Positions 1-5,067 of a DNA stretch of 5,067 bases are shown here, piece by piece. The position numbers were made by a program, and so were the translations under genes. The stretch's first letter is position 1; each line of letters begins with the position of its first letter. The stretch spans positions 1-5,067 of the forward strand of contig JAKSBB010000603.1 of assembly GCA_022361315.1 (NCBI GenBank), written 5' to 3'. Below the pieces are notes generated by a model. It saw only the letters and a program-made list of their open reading frames with translations. It was not told the origin of the DNA and did not search any database. This DNA is from Desulfobacterales bacterium. GTDB lineage: Bacteria; Desulfobacterota; Desulfobacteria; Desulfobacterales; Desulfobacteraceae.

Positions 1-1
1 C

Positions 2-685
2 GCGGCACTGGGACAAATGGCCGCTGCCATTGTCCACGAGCTGAACCAACCCATCTCGGCCATCCGCACCTATGCCGCCTCCTGCCGTTTAATGGCGGGA
101 CAGGGTAAGACCGAAGATCTGACAACCACCCTGCTGTCCATCTCGGATATTACCAAAAGCATGGAAGGGATTACCCGGCAGCTCAAGGATTTCTCCAGAA
201 AATCGCCATTGGATATTAAACCGGTTGCTGCCGAGGCACCTGTAAGCCGGGCAGTGGATCTCATGCGCTACGCCATTGATGCGGCGGACTGCCGCCTTTC
301 CATAGAGGCCCCGGAAGCCCCGCTTTCTGTGATGGGTGACCGGCTCCGGCTGGAACAGGTCTTTGTCAATTTGATCAAGAACAGCCTTGATGCCATGGCC
401 GAACAGGAGAACAAATTAATTTCCGTCCGGTTCCGGGAAGAAGATGATATGGTCAGCATCCATTTCCGGGATTCGGGACCCGGAATCAACCCCGATCTCA
501 GGGAGAACATCTTCACCCCATTTTTCACCACCAAGGCCAAGGGGGACGGTTTAGGACTGGGCTTGTCAATTTCAGCGGGGATTGTTAAGGAAATATCCGG
601 ACAGATTGTACTGGAGGAAACCTGTAAACCCGGGGCTGCGTTTTCTGTCCGCCTAAAGAAAGCACCCCCCAGGGAGGCATCATGA
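2..685 (+). CDS. Sensor histidine kinase, DctB-like, 5'-truncated by window edge
   Basis: This is the C-terminal transmitter part of a membrane-type sensor kinase that autophosphorylates on histidine and passes the phosphate to the adjacent regulator. The reading frame is open from base 2, so the ATG at 17 is internal: the residues before it (AALGQ) continue the usual run into the H-box. Visible motifs are the H-box VHELNQP with the phospho-accepting His at 35-37, an N-box (LEQVFVNLIKNSLDAM, 350-397), the G1 box DSGPGI (470-487), the F-box FTPFFTTK (512-535) and the G2 box GLGLGLS (548-568). All ATP-binding boxes are intact, so the HATPase is probably active. The HELNQP form and GLGLGLS box are typical of the DctB/FixL-like HPK4 group. 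The sensor and membrane segments are outside the window, so the ligand cannot be judged. The TGA stop overlaps the next gene's ATG (ATGA), implying translational coupling. The closest assignment is DctB-like; orthology to true DctB is not shown. Confidence 0.93.
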   Translation, partial: AALGQMAAAIVHELNQPISAIRTYAASCRLMAGQGKTEDLTTTLLSISDITKSMEGITRQLKDFSRKSPLDIKPVAAEAPVSRAVDLMRYAIDAADCRLSIEAPEAPLSVMGDRLRLEQVFVNLIKNSLDAMAEQENKLISVRFREEDDMVSIHFRDSGPGINPDLRENIFTPFFTTKAKGDGLGLGLSISAGIVKEISGQIVLEETCKPGAAFSVRLKKAPPREAS

Positions 686-2040
686 CAACACCGGATATCT
701 ACATTGTTGATGACGACAAGGCCATGCGAAAGTCCACACGCCAATGGCTGGAACTTTCCGGGTACCGGGCAACGGATTTCGACCGGGCCGGCAAGGTGCT
801 GGATATCATCACCCCGGACATGAACGGCATCATCATTTCAGATGTAAAGATGCCCGGGATGGACGGACTCGATTTTCAAAAGGCCCTGGCGGCCATCGAT
901 CCGGATATCCCGGTGATTCTCATTACAGCCCACGGTGACATTTCCATGGCCGTGGAGGCCATCCGCAACGGTGCCTACGATTTTTTAGAAAAACCCTTCG
1001 AACCGGAACGGATTCTGGACTCCGTACAGCGGGCCGCAGAAAAACGGCGGCTGGTCATGGAGAACCGGGAACTGCGCAGCCAGCTCACCGCCGCCCAGGG
1101 CCTGGATGCCCGCCTGGTGGGTGGAAATCCCAGGATGCGCGCCTTAAAACAACAAATCATGGGTCTTGCCCCTACTGAAGCCACTGTCATGATCATCGGT
1201 GACACAGGCACCGGCAAAGAGGTGGTGGCCCGGTGCCTCCACGACTGGAGCCGCCGTAAAGATGCCCCTTTTCTGGCTGTGAACTGCGCCGCCATCCCTG
1301 CGACCATGGCTGAGAGTGAATTGTTCGGCTATGAGGCCGGCGCATTCACCGGTGCCCGGCAAAGCCACCGGGGCAAACTGGAGGCCGCCGCCGGCGGTAC
1401 ACTGTTTCTGGACGAATTGTCCAGCATGCCTCTGGAAATCCAGGGAAAACTGCTCAGGGCACTGGAAAGCCGACGGGTCACCCGCCTGGGATCCAACACG
1501 CCCAAGCCACTGGATTTCCGGCTGATCACCGCCATGAATATCACCCCGGAAGAGGCCATTGATTCGGACAAACTGAGAAAAGACCTCTATTACCGGCTCA
1601 ACACCATGGAGTTGATCATCCCGTCATTAAGGGACCGCAAAGAAGATATCAGCCCGCTTTTTTCCCTATTTCTTGAACGGGCAGCGGAGATGTACGACTG
1701 CCGGCCGGACATGCCGGGACCGGCAGGTTTTTCTGCCCTTATGGCCCATGACTGGCCGGGCAATGTCCGTGAGCTTAAAAGTGTGGCTGAGCGGTATGTT
1801 CTCTCAAATCTTGCCAGGGAAGAACGGCTGTCAAAACTGCTGGCCCCGGATACATCAGCCGAGGACCTGAAAGGGGCGTCTCTACCCGAACAGGTGCGCC
1901 ACTTTGAACGTCACCTCATCAAGGACGCGTTGAAACGTCACAACGGTCAGATAAACAAGGTCATGGCAGAACTGGGCATACCCAGGCGAACCCTCAACGA
2001 AAAGATGTCAAGGTACAGCCTGTCAAAAGAGAATTTTTAG
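682..2040 (+). CDS. dctD: Sigma-54-dependent response regulator, DctD/NtrC family
   Basis: This is a complete 452-residue enhancer-binding activator, the usual length for DctD/NtrC proteins. The receiver domain (about 4-120) has the acidic pocket D10-D12, phospho-acceptor D54 (SDVKMPGMDG), T82 and K104 (EKPF). A charged, probably coiled linker (about 107-140) leads to the AAA+ domain (about 145-370). That domain has Walker A GDTGTGKE (173-180), the sigma-54 contact loop GAFTGA (220-225), Walker B LFLDEL (D244, E245), arginine-finger candidates R299 and R305 (LRKDLYYRLN) and the sensor II motif WPGNVREL (358-365). The C-terminus (about 407-446) is a Fis-type helix-turn-helix (GQINKVMAELGIPRRTLNEKM). 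No key residue is missing. The start is the ATG at 682, preceded by AGGGAGG at 671-677 and overlapping the kinase stop. The LxxPRRTLNEKM ending and DELSSMP after Walker B fit the DctD branch. It most likely activates the sigma-54 promoter at 2177-2191. The symbol denotes family likeness; the target here is a TAXI transporter, not DctA or DctPQM. Confidence 0.95.
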   Translation: MTTPDIYIVDDDKAMRKSTRQWLELSGYRATDFDRAGKVLDIITPDMNGIIISDVKMPGMDGLDFQKALAAIDPDIPVILITAHGDISMAVEAIRNGAYDFLEKPFEPERILDSVQRAAEKRRLVMENRELRSQLTAAQGLDARLVGGNPRMRALKQQIMGLAPTEATVMIIGDTGTGKEVVARCLHDWSRRKDAPFLAVNCAAIPATMAESELFGYEAGAFTGARQSHRGKLEAAAGGTLFLDELSSMPLEIQGKLLRALESRRVTRLGSNTPKPLDFRLITAMNITPEEAIDSDKLRKDLYYRLNTMELIIPSLRDRKEDISPLFSLFLERAAEMYDCRPDMPGPAGFSALMAHDWPGNVRELKSVAERYVLSNLAREERLSKLLAPDTSAEDLKGASLPEQVRHFERHLIKDALKRHNGQINKVMAELGIPRRTLNEKMSRYSLSKENF

Positions 2041-2064
2041 TCAGCTTCATCTATCACAGGTTTT

Positions 2065-2084
2065 ATCGGCAGAAATCCGCCGAT
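2065..2084. promoter_or_regulatory. Upstream activator site A (dyad), predicted DctD-type enhancer
   Basis: ATCGGCAGAAATCCGCCGAT is a 20-bp dyad in which 8 of 9 half-site pairs match (only A2071/C2078 fails), centred between 2074 and 2075. Bases 2066-2081 recur as 2099-2114 with 14 of 16 identities. The centre lies about 129 bp upstream of the predicted transcription start, a normal enhancer position for sigma-54 activators. The GC-GAAATCCGC core resembles rhizobial DctD sites as I remember them; I could not check this. Binding is inferred, the symmetry and repetition are seen. Confidence 0.6.
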
Positions 2085-2088
2085 CCCC

Positions 2089-2136
2089 CTGCCGGTTTTC
2101 GGCAGAGATCTGCCCGGCCGGAACCGGCAGTTTCTC
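2089..2136 (+). terminator. Possible terminator or extended operator: 9-bp inverted repeat
   Basis: CTGCCGGTT (2089-2097) and AACCGGCAG (2122-2130) are perfect 9-bp inverted arms around a 24-nt interior that contains site B. The right arm is followed by TTTCTC, a weak U-tract, so in RNA this could end the kinase-regulator transcript 49 nt after its stop codon. The long interior and poor U-run make a strong intrinsic terminator doubtful. The same arms also form CTGCCG-N5-CGGCAG (2089-2105), so the repeat may instead be extra DNA half-sites for the activator. Confidence 0.35.
2099..2114. promoter_or_regulatory. Upstream activator site B (dyad), second copy of site A
   Basis: TCGGCAGAGATCTGCC repeats site A with 14 of 16 matches in the same orientation. 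Its core GGCAGA-GA-TCTGCC (2101-2114) is a perfect 6-bp-arm dyad centred at 2107/2108, 33 bp (about three helical turns) from site A, so two activator dimers would sit on the same DNA face. It lies about 96 bp upstream of the predicted start. Two such in-phase sites are the classic NtrC/DctD enhancer layout. Confidence 0.6.
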
Positions 2137-2176
2137 AAACCATAGAATTTACAGAGAGTTACAAACCAAGAACAGC

Positions 2177-2191
2177 TGGCACAACCTTTGC
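2177..2191 (+). promoter_or_regulatory. Sigma-54 (RpoN) -24/-12 promoter for the TRAP operon
   Basis: TGGCACAACCTTTGC matches the RpoN consensus TGGCAC-N5-TTGC at every specified base, with the invariant GG (2178-2179) and GC (2190-2191) separated by exactly 10 nt. This puts the transcription start near 2203, leaving a leader of about 63 nt before the ATG at 2266. It lies downstream of a gene for a sigma-54 activator and upstream of the binding-protein gene, with paired dyads at suitable enhancer distance. No other such match was noticed in the window. The promoter call is strong; the start site is calculated from the usual spacing. Confidence 0.88.
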
Positions 2192-2253
2192 GATAACCCG
2201 TTTCGATTGAATACATCCGGATATCCCGGAAATAAATGAACCCCTTACCCTCT

Positions 2254-2260
2254 GGAGGTG
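2254..2260 (+). promoter_or_regulatory. Ribosome binding site fixing the SBP start at 2266
   Basis: GGAGGTG lies 5 nt before the ATG at 2266. An in-frame ATG at 2236 would add ten residues, but it has only a weak GGAAAT upstream and would put Pro-Leu-Pro-Ser-Gly-Gly ahead of the basic signal-peptide start. The ATG at 2266 is therefore preferred. Confidence 0.85.
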
Positions 2261-2265
2261 ACACA

Positions 2266-3303
2266 ATGACACATGCCAAACGCAACACGTTCAAACAATT
2301 TCTGGCAGCACTCGTTCTTTTGACAATAACCTTCTGCTTTGCCATTCCGGCAACCGCAGCCAAGGCAGACCGCAGCTACCTGCTGACCACTGCCAGCACA
2401 GGCGGTACCTTCTATCCGGTGGGTGTGGCCCTTTCCACCCTGATCAAAGTGAAACTTCAGCCCAAACATAAAATCGGCATGTCCGCCATCAACTCCGCCG
2501 GTTCCGGAGAAAATGTCAAGCTGCTCCGGGAAAACGAAGCACAGTTCGGTATCCTTCAGGGACTCTACGGCTACTGGGCCTGGAAAGGTATCGGCGCAGT
2601 AAAATCCGACGGCCCCCAGACAAATATGAGATCCATCACCATGCTCTGGCAGAATGTAGAGCAGTTCACCATGCTCGCCAAATATGCCAAAACCGGCACC
2701 ATCCAGGATCTGGCCGGGCTGAAAGGTGAACACCTGGCACTGGGTAAAAAGAACTCCGGCACCCTGGGATCCAACACCTTCCTGCTGAGCAACCTGGGTC
2801 TGAATCCGGCCGCAGATTTCAAGCTGGTTCACGTGGGGTACGGCCCCAGTGCAGACGCACTCCAGAACGGCCAGGTCGTCGCCATGAGCACCCCGGCAGG
2901 CGTTCCCACAGGTGCAGTGACCCGCGCGGTTGCCACCATGGGTGACAAACTGACCTTCCTCAACTTTACCGACGAACAGATGGCAAAGGCGGACGGTGGC
3001 CTCAATCTCTGGACCCGGTTTGTTATCCCGGCAGGAACTTATCCCAAACAGACTGCTGATATCAAGACCATTGCCCAGCCCAACTTCCTGGCGGTCCGTG
3101 CCGATGTGGACGAAGAAGCGGTTTACCTGATCACCAAAACCATTTACGAAAACCTTCCGTTTCTCACCGCCATTCACAAGGCAACCAAGGCCATGTCCCT
3201 GGAAAAATCCATCAAGGGCCTGCCCATGCCCCTGCATCCGGGCGCCCTGCGGTATTATAAGGAAGCCGGCCTGACGGTTCCGGAACGACTGGTGGCCAAA
3301 TAG
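2266..3303 (+). CDS. TAXI family TRAP transporter solute-binding protein
   Basis: This 345-residue periplasmic protein captures substrate and hands it to the TRAP permease encoded next. Residues 1-34 form a Sec signal peptide: a basic start (HAKRNTFK), a hydrophobic core (about 12-27) and an AxA-type cleavage region (ATA or AKA, residues 29-34). It is not a lipoprotein, since C24 lacks a lipobox. The mature part begins with the TAXI hallmark TTASTGGTFYPVG (41-53), then the ligand-loop region INSAGSGENVKLLRENEAQFGILQG (75-99, shown by N83 and E91-Q93), then GKKNSGTLGSN (160-170), a lobe-two substrate segment typical of the family. Length fits the usual 310-350 residues. It is first in a predicted sigma-54 operon controlled by the upstream two-component pair. 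Known TAXI proteins bind glutamate or 2-oxoglutarate-like anions, and the DctBD-type regulators suggest an organic acid, but the sequence does not fix the substrate. The gene ends in TAG and is followed by a stem-loop. Confidence 0.95.
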   Translation: MTHAKRNTFKQFLAALVLLTITFCFAIPATAAKADRSYLLTTASTGGTFYPVGVALSTLIKVKLQPKHKIGMSAINSAGSGENVKLLRENEAQFGILQGLYGYWAWKGIGAVKSDGPQTNMRSITMLWQNVEQFTMLAKYAKTGTIQDLAGLKGEHLALGKKNSGTLGSNTFLLSNLGLNPAADFKLVHVGYGPSADALQNGQVVAMSTPAGVPTGAVTRAVATMGDKLTFLNFTDEQMAKADGGLNLWTRFVIPAGTYPKQTADIKTIAQPNFLAVRADVDEEAVYLITKTIYENLPFLTAIHKATKAMSLEKSIKGLPMPLHPGALRYYKEAGLTVPERLVAK

Positions 3304-3314
3304 CCCTGTATCAA

Positions 3315-3341
3315 ATGGCTGCCGCCTGCAGCGGCAGCCAT
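3315..3341 (+). repeat. Intercistronic stem-loop after the SBP gene
   Basis: ATGGCTGCCGC (3315-3325) pairs perfectly with GCGGCAGCCAT (3331-3341) around a 5-nt loop CTGCA, an 11-bp GC-rich stem starting 12 nt after the SBP stop. No U-tract follows (AAACCATCC), so a full intrinsic terminator is unlikely. Stem-loops of this kind between binding-protein and permease genes often protect the upstream mRNA from 3' exonucleases or cause partial termination, giving excess binding protein. That role is inferred here. Confidence 0.7.
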
Positions 3342-3397
3342 AAACCATCCAACGACAGTAAGCAGAAGTGAAGCAGCGCAGCAGCGAAGCGTGAATG

Positions 3398-3403
3398 AAG
3401 GAG
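3398..3403 (+). promoter_or_regulatory. Ribosome binding site fixing the permease start at 3412
   Basis: AAGGAG sits 8 nt before the ATG at 3412. A GTG at 3391 is in frame and would add seven residues (VNEGDRP), but it lies upstream of this site and has only scattered purines before it, so the ATG is preferred. Confidence 0.8.
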
Positions 3404-3411
3404 ACCGGCCC

Positions 3412-5067
3412 ATGGAAGAAACGGATTTGAGGGAAAAGACATTGCTGGTACTGGGGGCGGGCATTGCTCTGGTGCACATCTATTTCAACACCATCGGCAT
3501 GCTGCCGGGACTGTGGCGGAACGCCATCCACTTTGCGGGATTTGCCCTGATGTGCCCCCTGGTATATCCCCTGTCCATAAAAGGCCGGTCTTCCAGAGCA
3601 ACCGTCAGCCTGGACATTATTCTGGGTATCCTGGCCGCCTTCTCCGCCGTATACATGGTGGCCATGGAAGATGCTATTTACGATCGCGGTGTACGGATGA
3701 TCCTTCCCGAATGGGTAGCCGGTGTCATCCTGATTCTGGCCGCCATTGAACTGACCCGGCGGACCACCGGTATGATTATCCCCGTCCTCATCATCCTCGG
3801 TCTGACATACGTGGGATGGTGGGGCGGCCTGCTGGACGGTATCTTTTCATTCAAAAGCATGAACCCTGAAACCATCCTCTTCAGGAGTGTCTATGGGGAC
3901 GACGGCATCTTCGGCAACATTGCCAGCATCTCTTCCACCTTTGTCTTCATGTTCATCCTTTTCGGTGCCTTTCTCCTGAAGTCCGGTGCCGGAGACTTTG
4001 TCATCGATCTGGCCAGATCCGTTGCCGGGAAACTTCCCGGCGGCCCCGGTCTTGTAGCGGTGTTTGCCTCGGGCCTCACCGGCACCATCTCCGGCTCAGC
4101 CATAGCCAATACCGCGTCCACAGGGGTGATCACCATTCCCCTGATGAAAAAGGCGGGATTTCCGGCCAAATTTGCCGCCGGCGTTGAAGCGGCCGCATCC
4201 ACCGGCGGTCAGATCATGCCGCCCATTATGGGTGCCGGTGCTTTTGTCATGGCCAGTTATACACAGATCCCTTACACCACAATCATTGCCGTATCCGTGC
4301 TGCCTGCCGTCCTTTACTTCGCCACAGTGGCCTTTTTTGTGGTCATTGAGGCCAAGCGCAGCGGTGTTCAGGCAACGGACACGGAAGACACGCCCAAAGC
4401 CCTGACGGTATTAAAACAGGGAGGCCTGCCCTTCCTGATTCCCATCGCCCTGCTCATCGGCATGCTAATATCGGGATTTACCCCCTCCTATGCGGCAGCG
4501 GTTTCCATCGTAGCCGTGGTGGTCTTCTCCTGGTTTACCCCCAACAAGATCGGTGTTAAAGGAATTTTCGAAGCCTTTGGCCTGGGGGCAAAGAACATGG
4601 TGATGACCGCCATCCTGCTTTGCTCCGTAGGCCTGGTGGTAAATGTTATCGCCACCACAGGTGTGGGCAACACCTTTTCCCTGATGATCAACAACTGGGC
4701 CGGAGACAGCCTGATGATCGCCTTTATTCTCATTGCCCTGGCCTCATTGATCCTGGGCATGGGACTGCCGGTCACCGCCTCCTACATCGTTCTGGGCACC
4801 TTATCGGCCCCGGCGCTGTACAACCTCATCGTTGACGGCCAGATCATCCAGACCATGATGGACGGTACATTTCCCGACCAGGCCAAGGCTTTGTTTATGC
4901 TTGTCAAGCCTGAGGCCATGGAGATGCTCAGTGCACCCATGGCGGAATCCACAGCCCGGGACCTGATGGCCCTGATGCCCCTGGAACTCAAATCCGGCAT
5001 CCGGGAAAATGTTCTCCCCGGCCCCACACTGACCTATGCCCTTTTATCCGCCCACATGATCATCTTC
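3412..5067 (+). CDS. TRAP transporter fused permease (4TM/12TM, TAXI type), 3'-truncated
   Basis: This is the inner-membrane subunit that uses an ion gradient (usually Na+) to import substrate delivered by the TAXI binding protein. The frame is open for 552 codons to the window edge, and no stop is reached. The N-terminal part (about 1-125) has four hydrophobic segments in the DctQ-like position, ending in AIELTRRTTG (111-120), a mark of fused TAXI permeases. The DctM-like part follows, with the first repeat signature SGSAIANTASTG (227-238), then IPLMKKAGF (242-250), EAAASTGGQIMPPIMGAGAF (259-278), and the second repeat signature LGMGLPVTASYIVLGTL (448-464). The later insert (about 470-540, rich in Met, Glu and Pro) and LSAHMIIF at the edge also occur in this family; the next helix, usually rich in NVTPPV, should lie just outside. 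Family members run about 630 to 700 residues or more, so roughly 80 to 150 are missing. It is co-directional with the binding-protein gene across a 108-nt gap and is almost certainly co-transcribed. Confidence 0.95.
   Translation, partial: MEETDLREKTLLVLGAGIALVHIYFNTIGMLPGLWRNAIHFAGFALMCPLVYPLSIKGRSSRATVSLDIILGILAAFSAVYMVAMEDAIYDRGVRMILPEWVAGVILILAAIELTRRTTGMIIPVLIILGLTYVGWWGGLLDGIFSFKSMNPETILFRSVYGDDGIFGNIASISSTFVFMFILFGAFLLKSGAGDFVIDLARSVAGKLPGGPGLVAVFASGLTGTISGSAIANTASTGVITIPLMKKAGFPAKFAAGVEAAASTGGQIMPPIMGAGAFVMASYTQIPYTTIIAVSVLPAVLYFATVAFFVVIEAKRSGVQATDTEDTPKALTVLKQGGLPFLIPIALLIGMLISGFTPSYAAAVSIVAVVVFSWFTPNKIGVKGIFEAFGLGAKNMVMTAILLCSVGLVVNVIATTGVGNTFSLMINNWAGDSLMIAFILIALASLILGMGLPVTASYIVLGTLSAPALYNLIVDGQIIQTMMDGTFPDQAKALFMLVKPEAMEMLSAPMAESTARDLMALMPLELKSGIRENVLPGPTLTYALLSAHMIIF

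Noticed and set aside
17..19. ATG as the true start of the kinase gene
   Set aside because: The frame is open upstream to the window edge and encodes AALGQ, which normally precedes the H-box. A kinase starting inside its dimerisation helix would lack a working structure, so the gene is cut by the window.
268..744. Antisense open frame of 158 codons across the kinase-regulator junction
   Set aside because: It lies opposite conserved HATPase boxes, and its translation is Ser/Arg-rich low-complexity sequence with no family resemblance.
2216..2230. Small inverted repeat TCCGG-N5-CCGGA in the SBP leader as a riboswitch or operator
   Set aside because: Five-bp arms are too short to separate from chance in GC-rich DNA, and no known leader motif is visible in the roughly 63-nt untranslated region.
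2236..2238. ATG as the start of the binding protein
   Set aside because: It has no convincing ribosome site, while the in-frame ATG at 2266 has GGAGGTG 5 nt upstream and gives a standard signal peptide.
2731..2745. TGGCAC inside the binding-protein gene as a second sigma-54 promoter
   Set aside because: The following sequence (TGGGTAAAA) has no TTGC or GC at the -12 position, so spacing and consensus both fail.
2245..3531. A long antisense open frame (428 codons) covering the whole binding-protein gene
   Set aside because: The product is Cys-, Gly- and His-rich with no recognisable domain, signal or ribosome site. The + strand frame encodes a clear TAXI protein. The antisense opening is a codon-usage shadow.
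4820..5030. Apparent insertion in the permease after the second DctM signature
   Set aside because: A Met/Glu/Pro-rich segment before the LSAHMIIF helix is a normal feature of fused TAXI-type permeases as I know them, not a foreign insert.

Overview
The window looks like a piece of a Gram-negative bacterial chromosome. It carries a two-component regulatory pair followed by the transporter operon that the pair probably controls, all on the + strand. The proteins resemble those of proteobacterial and Desulfobacterota relatives, perhaps a Desulfobacteraceae-like anaerobe. That placement is an impression from protein style and moderately GC-rich codon use, and no marker gene supports it.

Layout. 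Bases 2-685 hold the 3' part of a DctB-type sensor histidine kinase; its sensor region lies off the left edge. It overlaps by 4 nt (ATGA) with a complete DctD-type sigma-54 response regulator at 682-2040, which has an intact receiver, AAA+ domain with GAFTGA loop, and Fis-type helix-turn-helix. A 225-bp intergenic region (2041-2265) follows. It contains tandem dyad repeats suited to enhancer sites (2065-2084 and 2099-2114, centres 33 bp apart), a larger inverted repeat (2089-2130) and a near-consensus sigma-54 promoter, TGGCAC-N5-TTGC (2177-2191). Next is a complete TAXI-family TRAP transporter substrate-binding protein (2266-3303). A 108-bp spacer with a perfect 11-bp stem-loop (3315-3341) leads to a fused 4TM/12TM TRAP permease (3412 onward) that runs off the right edge.

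How it fits together (inference). The kinase senses a small molecule and phosphorylates D54 of the regulator. The regulator binds the tandem sites about 95 and 130 bp upstream of the predicted start and remodels sigma-54 polymerase at the promoter. That turns on the binding protein and permease, which import a substrate, likely an organic anion such as a dicarboxylate or amino acid. The post-SBP stem-loop could allow more binding protein than permease to be made. Every gene belongs to a known family. The most interesting part is the legible regulatory region joining a DctBD-type pair to a TAXI rather than a DctP-type transporter. I see no RNA genes, mobile elements or CRISPR arrays, and no gene-free stretch exceeds 300 bp.
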